DNA of 64,000 nt from Escarpia spicata (taxonomy: Eukaryota > Annelida > Polychaeta > Sabellida > Siboglinidae). Location: positions 1,206,201-1,270,200 of the forward strand of contig CAXEFP010000001.1 of assembly GCA_963995525.1 (NCBI GenBank), given 5' to 3'. This document shows, in pieces, positions 1 through 11,446 of this stretch. The notes beneath the pieces were generated by a model. The model was not told the origin of the DNA and ran no database searches. It saw nothing but the letters and a program-made list of their open reading frames with translations. The position numbers and the translations under genes are program-made. Position 1 is the first letter of the stretch; every line of letters starts with the position of its first letter.

Positions 1-237
1 CTACTATACTACTATCCTACTATACTACTATCCTACTATACTACTATCCTACTATACTACTATCCTACTATACTACTATCCTACTATACTACTATCCTAC
101 TATACTACTATCCTACTATACTACTATCCTACTATATACTACTATCCTACTATACTACTATCCTACTATATACTACTATCCTACTATACTACTATACTAC
201 TATACTACTATACTACTATACTACTATACTACTATAC
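1..237 (+). repeat. 8-bp repeat tract
   Basis: Mostly alternating CTACTATA and CTACTATC units. Two places (about 133 and 171) carry an extra TA, giving 10-bp units; such out-of-step units are rare elsewhere. The last part is pure CTACTATA. The tract runs off the left edge of the window. Confidence 0.95.
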
Positions 238-386
238 ACCAACATAGCATTGCTCCTCCATACTGCACTCTCCAACTCCAACATAACATGGCTCCTCCAT
301 CCTACACACTCCAACTCCAACATAGCATGGCTCCTCCAACCTACACTTTCCAAATCCAACATAACATGACTCCTCCATCCTACACT
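238..386 (+). repeat. 39-bp block: truncated unit plus three full units
   Basis: A 32-bp truncated GCATTG unit is followed by three 39-bp units (32+117 = 149 bp), the last two being u8- and u9-like. It combines an S-type left end with an L9-type right end. The same block recurs at 16231-16379. Confidence 0.95.
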
Positions 387-836
387 ACTATACTACTATA
401 CTACTATCCTACTATACTACTATGCTACTATCCTACTATACTACTATCCTACTATACTACTATAATACTATACTACTATACTACTATACTACTATACTAC
501 TATACTACTATCCTACTATACTACTATACTACTATCCTACTATACTACTATCCTACTATACTACTATCCTAATATACTACTATACTACTATACTACTATC
601 CTACTATACTACTATCCTACTATACTACTATCCTACTATACTACTATCCTACTATACTACTATCCTACTATACTACTATGCTACTATACTATTATATTAC
701 TATACTACTATACTACTATAATACTATAATACTATAATACTATGCTACTATACTACTATGCTACTACTATCCTACTACTATACTACTACTATACTACTAT
801 AATACTACTACAATAATATACTACTACTATACTAAA
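387..836 (+). repeat. 8-bp tract ending in linker
   Basis: An 8-mer tract with scattered TATGCTAC and TATAATAC variants passes from about 740 into the 11-bp-step linker. The linker ends CTAAAATCC, the form that precedes split arrays. The paralogous tract at 16380-16829 is also exactly 450 bp, although the order of A- and C-ending 8-mers differs. Confidence 0.92.
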
Positions 837-1364
837 ATCCTACACTCTCCAACTCCAACACAGCATGACTCCTCCATCCCACACTCTCCAACTTCAACAT
901 AACATGGCTTCTCCATCCTACACTCTCCAACTCCAACATAGCATGGCTCCTCCATACTGCACTCTCCAACTCCAAAATAACATGGCTCCTCCATCCTACA
1001 CTACTATACTACTATCCTACTATCCTACTATACTACTATCCTACTATACTACTATCCTACTATACTACTATACTACTATACTACTGTACTACTATACTAC
1101 TATACTGCTATACTACTATACTATTATACTACTATACACCAACATAGCATTGCTCCTCCATACTGCACTCTCCAACTCCAACATAACATGGTTCCTCCAT
1201 CCTACACTCTCCAACTCCAACACAGCATGACTCCTCCATCCCACACTCTCCAACTTCAACATAACATGGCTTATCCTTCCTACACTCTCCAACTCCAACA
1301 TAGCATGGCTCCTCCAACCTACACTTTCCAAATCCAACATAACATGGCTCCTCCATCCTACACT
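837..1364 (+). repeat. Split-L9 array
   Basis: 10 bp of partial unit and u1-u4 (847-1002), a 135-bp 8-mer tract containing CTACTGTA and ACTGCTAT variants (1003-1137), then the 32-bp truncated GCATTG unit and u5-u9 (1138-1364, 227 bp). Read together, the two 39-bp parts are one nine-unit L9 interrupted between u4 and u5. Copy at 16830-17357. Confidence 0.95.
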
Positions 1365-1758
1365 ACTATACTACTATCCTACTATACTACTATCCTACTA
1401 TACTACTATCCTACTATACTACTATACTACTGTACTACTATACTACTGTACTATTATACTACTATACTACTATACTACTATACTACTATACACCAACATA
1501 GCATTGCTCCTCCATACTGCACTCTCCAACTCCAACATAACATGGCTCCTCCATCCTACACACTCCAACTCCAACATAACATGTCTCCTCCATCCTACTA
1601 TACTACTATGCTACTATACTATTATACTACTATACTACTATACTACTATAATACTATACTACTATGCTACTATACTACTATGCTACTACTATCCTACTAC
1701 TATACTACTACTATACTACTATAATACTACTACACTAATATACTACTACTATACTAAC
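1365..1758 (+). repeat. 8-bp tract, S block, linker
   Basis: A 127-bp 8-mer tract, then the 107-bp S block at 1492-1598 (second unit carries CATGTCTCC), then a linker of 160 bp ending CTAACATCC. Confidence 0.94.
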
Positions 1759-2119
1759 ATCCTACACTCTCCAACTCCAACACAGCATGACTCCTCCATC
1801 CCACACTCTCCAACTTCAACATAACATGGCTTCTCCATCCTACACTCTCCAACTCCAACATAGCATGGCTCCTCCATACTGCACTCTCCAACTCCAAAAT
1901 AACATGGCTCCTCCATCCTACACTCTCCAACTCCAACATAACATGGTTCCTCCATCCTACACTCTCCAACTCCAACACAGCATGACTCCTCCATCCCACA
2001 CTCTCCAACTTCAACATAACATGGCGTATCCTTCCTACACTCTCCAACTCCAAAATAGCATGGCTCCTCCAACCTACACTTTCCAAATCCAACATAACAT
2101 GGCTCCTCCATCCTACACT
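1759..2119 (+). repeat. L9 array (nine ordered 39-bp units)
   Basis: 10 bp of partial unit plus u1-u9 at 1769-2119, exactly 351 bp. u7 carries the GGCGTATCC allele, one of the few CpG sites, and u8 carries CCAAAATAGC. This is a reference example of the complete array. Confidence 0.96.
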
Positions 2120-2601
2120 ACTATACTACTATCCTACTATACTACTATACTACTATCCTACTATACTACTATCCTACTATACTACTAGACTACTATACTA
2201 CTATACTACTATACTACTATCCTACTATACTACTATACTGCTATCCTACTATACTATTATCCTACTATACTACTATCTTACTATACTACTATCCTACTAT
2301 ACTACTATACTACTATCCTACTATACTACTATACTACTATACTACTATACTACTATACACCAACATAGCATTGCTCCTCCATACTGCACTCTCCAACTCC
2401 AACATAACATGGCTCCTCCATCCTACACACTCCAACTCCAACATAACATGGCTCCTCCATCCTACTATACTACTATGCTACTATACTACTATAATACTAT
2501 AATACTATGCTACTATACTACTATGATACTACTATCCTACTACTATACTACTACTATACTACTATAAGACTACCACACTAATATACTACTACTATACTAA
2601 C
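2120..2601 (+). repeat. 8-bp tract, S block, linker
   Basis: A 239-bp 8-mer tract (with CTACTAGA and a CTTACTAT variant), the S block at 2359-2465, and a 136-bp linker with ATAAGACTACCACAC. Confidence 0.94.
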
Positions 2602-2962
2602 ATCCTACACTCTCCAACTCCAACACAGCATGACTCCTCCATCCCACACTCTCCAACTTCAACATAACATGGCTTCTCCATCCTACACTCTCCAACTCCA
2701 ACATAGCATGGCTCCTCCATACTGCACTCTCCAACTCCAAAATAACATGGCTCCTCCATCCTACACTCTCCAACTCCAACATAACATGGTTCCTACATCC
2801 TACACTCTCCAACTCCACCACAGCATGACACCTCCATCCCACACTCTCCAACTTCAACATAACATGGCTTATCCTTCCTACACTCTCCAACTCCAACATA
2901 GCATGGCTCCTCCAACCTACACTTTCCAAATCCAACATAACATGGCTCCTCCATCCTACACT
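2602..2962 (+). repeat. L9 array
   Basis: Nine units at 2612-2962. Private variants are GGTTCCTACATCC in u5 and CTCCACCACAGC with GACACCTCC in u6; these recur at 18595-18955 and mark the two as paralogues. Confidence 0.96.
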
Positions 2963-3232
2963 ACTATACTACTATCCTACTATACTACTATACTACTATC
3001 CTACTATACTACTATCCTACTATACTACTATCCTACTATACTACTATCCTACTATACTACTATCCTACTATACTACTATCCTACTATACTACTATACTAC
3101 TATCCTACTATACTACTATACTAGTATACTAATATACTACTATACTACTATCCTACTATACTACTATCCTACTATACTACTATACTACTATCCTACTATA
3201 CTACCACACTACTATACTACTACTATACTACC
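2963..3232 (+). repeat. 8-bp tract with private markers
   Basis: A 270-bp 8-mer tract. Near its end it holds CTAGTATACTAATATAC and then CTACCACACTACTATAC. This marker pair recurs before the L13 arrays at 11725 and 19234. Confidence 0.93.
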
Positions 3233-3749
3233 ATCCTACACTCTCCAACTCCAACATAGCCTGGCTCCTCCATCACACACTCTCCAACTCCAACACAGCA
3301 TGGCTCCTCCATCCCACACTCTCCAACTTCAACATAACATGGTTCCTCCATCCTACACTCTCCAACTCCAACACAGCATGGCTCCTCCATCCCACACTCT
3401 CCAACCCCAACACAGCATGGCTCCTCCTTCCCACACTCTCCAACTTCAACATAACATGGCTTCTCCATCCTACACTCTCCAACTCCAACATAGCATGGCT
3501 CCTCCATACTGCACTCTCCAACTCCAAAATAACATGGCTCCTCCATCCTACACACTCCAACTCCAACATAACATGGTTCCTCCATCCTACACTCTCCAAC
3601 TCCAACACAGCATGACTCCTCCATCCCACACTCTCCAACTTCAACATAACATGGCTTATCCTTCCTACACTCTCCAACTCCAACATAGCATGGCTCCTCC
3701 AACCTACACTTTCCAAATCCAACATAACATGGCTCCTCCATCCTACACC
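3233..3749 (+). repeat. L13 array (13 units)
   Basis: 10-bp partial unit plus 13 units at 3243-3749 (507 bp). Five head units not seen in L9 (first with AGCCTGGCTCC, fifth with CCAACCCCAACAC) are followed by u2-u9. It ends CACC instead of CACT. Near-identical copies are at 11725-12241 and 19234-19750. Confidence 0.96.
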
Positions 3750-4135
3750 ACTATACTACTATCCTACTATACTACTATACTACTATCCTACTATACTACT
3801 ATCCTACTATACTACTATACTACTATACTACTATACTACTATACTACTATACTACTATCCTACTATCCTACTATACTACTATCCTACTATACTACTATCC
3901 TACTATCCTACTATACTACTATACTACTATCCTACTATCCTACTATCCTACTATACTACTATACTACTATACTACTATACTACTATGCTACTATACTATT
4001 ATACTACTATACTACTATACTACTATAATACTATACTACTATGCTACTATACTACTTTGCTACTACTATCCTACTACTATACTACTACTATACTACTATA
4101 ATACTACTACACTAATATACTACTACTATACTAAC
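3750..4135 (+). repeat. 8-bp tract ending in linker
   Basis: 8-mer tract with runs of CTACTATC doublets, then a linker containing CTACTTTGCTAC. No S block lies between this L13 array and the next L9. Confidence 0.92.
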
Positions 4136-4496
4136 ATCCTACACTCTCCATCTCCAACACAGCATGACTCCTCCATCCCACACTCTCCAACTTCAACATA
4201 ACATGGCTTCTCCATCCTACACTCTCCAACTCCAACATAGCATGGCTCCTCCATACTGCACTCTCCAACTCCAAAATAACATGGCTCCTCCATCCTACAC
4301 TCTCCAACTCCAACATAACATGGTTCCTCCATCCTACACTCTCCAACTCCAACACAGCATGACTCCTCCATCCCACACACTCCAACTTCAACATAACATG
4401 GCGTATCCTTCCTACACTCTCCAACTCCAACATAGCATGGCTCCTCCAACATACACTTTCCAAATCCAACATAACATGGCTCATCCATCCTACACT
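4136..4496 (+). repeat. L9 array
   Basis: Nine units at 4146-4496, with GGCGTATCC in u7. Single-base private variants: CTCCATCTCC in u1, CCAACATACAC in u8 and GGCTCATCC in u9. Confidence 0.96.
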
Positions 4497-5270
4497 ACTA
4501 TACTACTATCCTACTATACTACTATACTACTATCCTACTATACTACTATCCTACTATACTACTATCCTACTATACTACTATACTACTATACTACTATACT
4601 ACTCTCCTACTATCATACTATACTACTATCATACTATACTAATATCCTACTATACTACTATCCTACTATACTACTATCCTACTATACTACTATCCTACTA
4701 TACTACTATCCTACTATACTACTATCCTACTATACTACTATACTACTATACTACTATCCTAATATACTACTATCCTACTATACTACTATCCTACTATACT
4801 ACTATCCTACTACACTACTATCCTACTATACTACTATCCTACTATACTACTATCCTACTATACTACTATCCTACTATACTACTATCCTACTATACTACTA
4901 TCCTACTATACTACTATCCTACTATACTACTATCATACTATACTACTATCCTACTATACTACTATCCTACTATACTACTATCCTACTATACTACTATACT
5001 ACTATACTACTATACTACTATACACCAACATATTTTGCTCCTCCATACTGCACTCTCCAACTCCAACATAACATGGCTCCTCCATCCTACACACTCCAAC
5101 TCCAACATAACATGGCTCCTCCATCCTACTATACTACTATGCTACTATACTATTATACTACTATACTACTATAATACTATACTACTATGCTACTATACTA
5201 CTATGCTACTACTATCCTACTACTATACTACTATAATACTACTACACTAATATACTACTACTATACTAAC
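4497..5270 (+). repeat. Long 8-bp tract, variant S block, linker
   Basis: A 527-bp 8-mer tract, among the longest here, with a CTCTCCTACTATCATAC marker near 4610. It is followed by a 106-bp S block (5024-5129) in which TAGCATTG is replaced by TATTTTG, a 1-bp deletion shared only with the S block at 8405. A linker closes the stretch. Confidence 0.94.
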
Positions 5271-5631
5271 ATCCTACACTCTCCAACTCCAACACAGCAT
5301 GACTCCTCCATCCCACACTCTCCAACTTCAACATAACATGGCTTCTCCATCCTACACTCTCCAACTCCAACATAGCATGGCTCCTCCATACTGCACTCTC
5401 CAACTCCAAAATAACATGGCTCCTCCATCCTACACTCTCCAACTCCAACATAACATGGTTCCTCCATCCTACACTCTCCAACTCCAACACAGCATGACTC
5501 CTCCATCCCACACTCTCCAACTTCAACATAACATGGCTTATCCTTCCTACACTCTCCAACTCCAACATAGCATGGCTCCTCCAACCTACACTTTCCAAAT
5601 CCAACATAACATGGCTCCTCCATCCTACACT
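5271..5631 (+). repeat. L9 array
   Basis: Nine units at 5281-5631 with the GGCTTATCC form of u7. I see no private variant; this is close to the consensus. Confidence 0.96.
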
Positions 5632-6248
5632 ACTATACTACTATCCTACTATACTACTATACTACTATCCTACTATACTACTATACTACTATACTACTAT
5701 ACTACTATCCTACTATACTACTATCCTACTATACTACTATCCTACTATACTACTATCCTATTATACTACTATCCTACTATACTACTATCCTACTATACTA
5801 CTATCCTACTATACTACTATACTACTATACTACTATACTACTATACTACTATACTACTATATACTATCCTACTATACTACTATCCTACTATACTACTATC
5901 CTACTATACTACTATACTACTATACTATTATCCTACTATACCACTTTACTACTATACTACTATACTACTATACTACTATACTACTATACACCAACATAGC
6001 ATTGCTCCTCCATACTGCACTCTCCAACTCCAACATAACATGGCTCCTCCATCCTACACACTCCAACTCCAACATAACCTGGCTCCTCCATCCTACTATA
6101 CTACTATGCTACTGTACTATTATACTACTACACTACTATAATACTATACTACTATGCTACTATACTACTATGCTACTACTATCCAACTACTATACTACTA
6201 CTATACTACTATAATACTACAACACTAATATACTACTACTATACTAAC
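5632..6248 (+). repeat. 8-bp tract, S block, linker
   Basis: A 358-bp 8-mer tract, the one L9-to-S tract that is out of 8-bp phase, because of a 7-bp unit near 5861 (TATATACTATCC). The S block is at 5990-6096 (AACCTGG in its last unit), followed by a linker. Confidence 0.94.
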
Positions 6249-6491
6249 ATCCTACACTCTCCAACTCCAACAGAGCATGACTCCTCCATCCCACACTCTC
6301 CAACTTCAACATAACATGGCTTCTCCATCCTACACTCTCCAACTCCAACATAGCATGGCTCCTCCATACTGCACTCTCCAACTCCAAAACATAGCATTGC
6401 TCCTCCATATTGCACTCTCCAACTCCAACATAACATGGCTCCTCCATCCTACACACTCCAACTCCAACATTACATGGCTCCTCCATCCTAC
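6249..6491 (+). repeat. Hybrid L9/S array with a 41-bp chimeric unit
   Basis: u1-u3, then a 41-bp unit joining the left end of u4 (CTCCAACTCCAA) to the S-type AACATAGCATTGCTCC, then the S-type right half. The total from 6259 is 233 bp: four 39-bp units, one 41-bp unit and a 36-bp end. The same hybrid is at 9612-9854 and 12836-13078. Confidence 0.95.
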
Positions 6492-6643
6492 TATACTACT
6501 ATGCTACTATACTATTATACTACTATACTACTATAATACTATACTCCTATGCTACTATACTAATATGCTACTACTATCCTACTACTATACTACTACTATA
6601 CTACTATAATACTACTACACTAATATACTACTACTATACTAAC
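6492..6643 (+). repeat. Linker
   Basis: 8-bp units with TATGCTAC and TATTATAC variants pass into the 11-bp CTACTACTATA steps and the CACTAATATAC motif. It joins two 39-bp blocks directly. Confidence 0.9.
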
Positions 6644-6926
6644 ATCCTACACTCTCCAAATCCAACACAGCATGACTCCTCCATCCCACACTCTCCAACT
6701 CCAAAATAACATGGCTCCTCCATCCTACACACTCCAACTCCAACATAACATGGTTCCTCCATCCTACACTCTCCAACTCCAACACAGCATGACTCCTCCA
6801 TCCCACACTCTCCAACTTCAACATAACATGGCTTATCCTTCCTACACTCTCCAACTCCAACATAGCATGGCTCCTCCAACCTACACTTTCCAAATCCAAC
6901 ATAACATGGCTCCTCCATCCTACACT
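6644..6926 (+). repeat. Seven-unit L9 derivative
   Basis: Units u1, u4, u5, u6, u7, u8 and u9 (6654-6926, 273 bp), so u2 and u3 (78 bp) are missing. u1 has the CTCCAAATCC variant shared with 10007 and 13231. Confidence 0.95.
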
Positions 6927-7440
6927 ACTATACTACTATCCTACTATACTACTATACTACTATCCTACTATACTACTATCCTACTATACTACTATACTAC
7001 TATACTACTATACTACTATACTACTATACTACCATACTAATATCATACTATACTACTATCCTACTATACTACTATCCTACTATACTACTATCCTACTATA
7101 CTACTATACTACTATCCTACTATACTACTATCCTACTATACTACTATACTACTATCCTACTATACTACTATCCTACTATCCTACTATACTACTATCCTAC
7201 TATACTACTATACTACTATCCTACTATACCACTATACTACTATACTACTATACTACTATACTACTATCCTACTATACTACTATACTACTATCCTACTATA
7301 CTATTATAATACTATACTATTATACTACTATAATACTATACTACTATGCTACTATACTACTATGCTACTACTATCCTACTACTATACTACTACTATACTA
7401 CTATAATACTACTACACTAATATACTACTACTATACTAAC
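6927..7440 (+). repeat. 8-bp tract ending in linker
   Basis: 8-mer tract with CTACCATACTAATATCATAC near 7030, several TATAATAC units near 7305, then the linker. No S block is present. Confidence 0.92.
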
Positions 7441-7957
7441 ATCCTACACTCTCCAACTCCAACACAGCATGACTCCTCCATCCCACACTCTCCTACTTCA
7501 ACATAACATGGCTTCTCCATCCTACACTCTCCAACTCCAACATAGCATAGCTCCTCCATACTCCACTCTCCAACTCCAAAATAACATGGCTCCTCCATCC
7601 TACACTCTCCAACTCCAACACAGCATGACTCCTCCATCCCACACTCTCCTACTTCAACATAACATGGCTTCTCCATCCTACACTCTCCAACTCCAACATA
7701 GCATGGCTCCTCCACACTGCACTCTCCAACTCCAAAATAACATAGCTCCTCCATCCTACACTCTCCAACTCCAACATAACATGGTTCCTCCATCCTACAC
7801 TCTCCAACTCCAACACAGCATGACTCCTCCATCCCACACACTCCAACTTCAACATAACATGGCGTATCCTTCCTACACTCTCCAACTCCAACATAGCATG
7901 GCTCCTCCAACCTACACTTTCCAAATCCAACATAACATGGCTCCTCCATCCTACACT
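7441..7957 (+). repeat. 13-unit array made of u1-u4 plus a full L9
   Basis: Thirteen units at 7451-7957 in the order u1-u4, u1-u9: a four-unit (156-bp) internal duplication. Both u2 copies carry CTCCTACTTCAAC, which supports duplication. This is a different 13-mer from the L13 at 3233. Confidence 0.95.
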
Positions 7958-8640
7958 ACTATATTACTATCCTACTATACTACTATACTACTATCCTACT
8001 ATACTACTATCCTACTATACTACTATACTACTATACTACTCTCCTATTATCATACTATACTACTATCCTACTATACTACTATCCTACTATACTACTATCC
8101 TACTATACTACTATCCTACTATACTACTATCCTACTATACTACTATCCTACTATACTACTATCCTACTATACTACTATCCTACTATACTACTATCCTACT
8201 ATACTACTATCCTACTATACTACTATACTACTATCCTACTATACTACTATCCTACTATACTACTATCCTACTATACTACTATCCTATTATACTACTATCA
8301 TACTATACTACTATCATACTATACTACTATCGTACTATACTACTATCCTACTATACTACTATACTACTATACTACTATAATACTATACTACTATACTACT
8401 ATACACCAACATATTTTGCTCCTCCATACTGCACTCTCCAACTCCAACATAACATGGCTCCTCCATCCTACACACTCCAACTCCAACATAACATGGCTCC
8501 TCCATCCTACTATACTACTATGCTACTATACTATTATACTACTATACTACTATAATACTATACTACTATGCTACTATACTACTATGCTACTACTATACTA
8601 CTATAATACTACTACACTAATATACTACTACTATACTAAC
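7958..8640 (+). repeat. 8-bp tract, variant S block, linker
   Basis: A 447-bp 8-mer tract with CTCTCCTATTATCATAC near 8040, then the TATTTTG form of the S block (8405-8510, 106 bp) and a linker. It is a sister of 4497-5270. Confidence 0.94.
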
Positions 8641-9001
8641 ATCCTACACACTCCAACTCCAACACAGCATGACTCCTCCATCCCACACTCTCCAACTTCA
8701 ACATAACATGGCTTCTCCATCCTACACTCTCCAACTCCAACATAGCATGGCTCCTCCATACTGCACTCTCCAACTCCAAAATAACATGGCTCCTCCATCA
8801 TACACTCTCCAACTCCAACATAACATGGTTCCTCCATCCTACACTCTCCAACTCCAACACAGCATGACTCCTCCATCCCACACTCTCCAACTTCAACATA
8901 ACATGGCTTATCCTTCCTACACTCTCCAACTCCAACATAGCATGGCTCCTCCAACCTACACTTTCCAAATCCAACATAACATGGCTCCTCCATTCTACAC
9001 T
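8641..9001 (+). repeat. L9 array
   Basis: Nine units at 8651-9001. The partial unit reads ATCCTACACA. u9 carries CCATTCTACAC. Confidence 0.96.
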
Positions 9002-9611
9002 ACTATACTACTATCCTACTATACTACTATACTACTATCCTACTATACTACCATCCTACTATACTACTATACTACTAAACTACTATACTACTATCCTACT
9101 ATCCTACTATACTACTATCCTACTATACTACTATCCTACTATACTACTATCCTACTATACTACTATCCTACTATACTACTATACTACTATCCTACTATAC
9201 TACTATCCTACTATACTACTATCCTACTATACTACTATCCTACTATACTACTATCCTACTATACTACTATCCTACTATACTACTATACTACTATCCTACT
9301 ATACCACTATACTACTATACTACTATACTACTATACTACTATACTACTATACACCAACATAGCATTGCTCCTCCATACTGCACTCTCCAACTCCAACATA
9401 ACATGGCTCCTCCATCCTACACACTCCAACTCCAACATAACATGGCTCCTCCATCCTACTATAATACTATGCTACTATACTATTATACTACTACACTACT
9501 ATAATACTATACTACTATGCTACTATACTACTATGCTACTACTATCCTACTACTATACTACTACTATACTACTATAATACTACTACACTAATATACTACT
9601 ACTATACTAAC
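9002..9611 (+). repeat. 8-bp tract, S block, linker
   Basis: A 351-bp 8-mer tract containing CTATACCACTATAC near 9300, the S block at 9353-9459, and a linker with CTATAATACTATGC. The left edge of the 3224-bp-offset duplication falls in this tract. Confidence 0.94.
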
Positions 9612-9854
9612 ATCCTACACTCTCCAACTCCAACACAGCATGACTCCTCCATCCCACACTCTCCAACTCCAACATAACATGGCTTCTCCATCCTACACTC
9701 TCCAACTCCAACATAGCATGGCTCCTCCATACTGCACTCTCCAACTCCAAAACATAGCATTGCTCCTCCATATTGCACTCTCCAACTCCAACATAACATG
9801 GCTCCTCCATCCTACACACTCCAACTCCAACATAACATGACTCCTCCATCCTAC
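9612..9854 (+). repeat. Hybrid L9/S array with a 41-bp chimeric unit
   Basis: Same architecture as 6249-6491; units run 9622-9854. u2 has CTCCAACATAAC instead of CTTCAACATAAC, shared with 12836-13078. Confidence 0.95.
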
Positions 9855-10006
9855 TATACTACTATGCTACTATACTATTATACTACTATACTACTATAAT
9901 ACTATACTACTATGCTACTATACTAATATGCTACTACTATCCTACTACTATACTACTACTATACTACTATAATACTACTACACTAATATACTACTACTAT
10001 ACTAAC
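9855..10006 (+). repeat. Linker
   Basis: 152 bp of 8-bp units and 11-bp steps with ACTAATATGCTACTAC. Same length as the copy at 13079-13230. Confidence 0.9.
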
Positions 10007-10328
10007 ATCCTACACTCTCCAAATCCAACACAGCATGACTCCTCCATCCCACACTCTCCAACTCCAACATAGCATGGCTCCTCCATACTGCACTCTCCAA
10101 CTCCAAAATAACATGGCTCCTCCATCCTACACACTCCAACTCCAACATAACATGGTTCCTCCATCCTACACTCTCCAACTCCAACACAGCATGACTCCTC
10201 CATCCCACACTCTCCAACTTCAACATAACATGGCTTATCCTTCCTACACTCTTCAACTCCAACATAGCATGGCTCCTCCAACCTACACTTTCCAAATCCA
10301 ACATAACATGGCTCCTCCATCCTACACT
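10007..10328 (+). repeat. Eight-unit L9 derivative
   Basis: u1 and u3-u9 at 10017-10328 (312 bp); u2 is missing. u7 ends CACTCTTCAACTCC at its junction with u8. Copy at 13231-13552. Confidence 0.95.
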
Positions 10329-10968
10329 ACTATACTACTATCCTACTATACTACTATACTACTATCCTACTATACTACTATCCTACTATACTACTATACT
10401 ACTATACTACTATACTACCATACTACTATCCTACTATACTACTATCCTATTATACTACTATCCTACTATACTACTATCCTACTATACTACTATCCTACTA
10501 TACTACTATACTACTATCCTACTATACTACTATCCTACTATACTACTATCCTACTATACTACTATCCTACTATACTACTATCCTACTATACTACTATGCT
10601 ACTATACTATTATCCTACTATACTACTATACTACTATCCTACTATACCACTATACTACTATACTACTATACTACTATCCTACTATACTACTATACTACTA
10701 TACTACTATACTACTATACTACTATACTACTATCCTACTATACTACTATACACCAACATAGCATTGCTCCTCCATACTGCACTCTCCAACTCCAACATAA
10801 CATGGCTCCTCCATACTACTATACTACTATGCTACTATACTATTATAATACTATACTACTATACTACTACAATACTATACTACTATGCTACTATACTACT
10901 ATGCTACTACTATCCTACTACTATACTACTATAAGACTACTACACTAATATACTACTACTATACTAAC
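10329..10968 (+). repeat. 8-bp tract, short S block, linker
   Basis: A 423-bp 8-mer tract, then a 63-bp S remnant (10752-10814: 32-bp truncated unit plus 31 bp), then a linker with TATAAGACTACTACAC. Confidence 0.93.
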
Positions 10969-11126
10969 ATCCTACACTCTCCAACTCCAACACAGCATGA
11001 CTCCTCCATCCCACACTCTCCAACTTCAACATAACATGGCTTCTCCATCCTACACTCTCCAACTCCAACATAGCATGGCTCCTCCATCCTACACACTCCA
11101 ACTCCAACATAACATGGCTCCTCCAT
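10969..11126 (+). repeat. Short 39-bp block
   Basis: u1, u2, a u3/S-type unit and a 31-bp final piece ending CTCCTCCAT (10979-11126), so an L9 left half joined to an S right half. Confidence 0.94.
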
Positions 11127-11280
11127 ACTACTATACTACTATGCTACTATACTATTATAATACTATACTACTATACTACTACAATACTATACTACTATGC
11201 TACTATACTACTATGCTACTACTATCCTACTACTATACTACTATAAGACTACTACACTAATATACTACTACTATACTAAC
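11127..11280 (+). repeat. Linker
   Basis: Near-repeat of 10815-10968, including ATAAGACTACTACAC, indicating a local tandem duplication of short block plus linker. Confidence 0.9.
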
Positions 11281-11446
11281 ATCCTACACTCTCCAACTCC
11301 AACACAGCATGACTCCTCCATCCCACACTCTCCAACTTCAACATAACATGGCTTATCCTTCCTACACTCTCCAACTCCAACATAGCATGGCTCCTCCAAC
11401 CTACACTTTCCAAATCCAACATAACATGGCTCCTCCATCCTACACT
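11281..11446 (+). repeat. Four-unit array: L9 minus 195 bp
   Basis: u1(or u6), u7, u8, u9 at 11291-11446. This is what results when L9 loses exactly five units (195 bp) by pairing of the matching u1 and u6. Confidence 0.95.

Noticed and set aside
387..836. TATA-box or bacterial -10 promoter motifs (TATAAT, TATACT)
   Set aside because: These strings are inherent to the 8-bp repeat and occur hundreds of times with no gene downstream.
1132..1356. Reverse-strand open frames with Cys-rich repeats (EEPCYVGVGECR type)
   Set aside because: They are the complement of the same 39-mer and end where the 8-mer tract gives stops in all frames; two overlapping reverse frames are open at once.
1759..2119. 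CRISPR array
   Set aside because: Units are contiguous 39-mers with no unique spacers between them, and the setting is eukaryote-like satellite DNA without cas genes.
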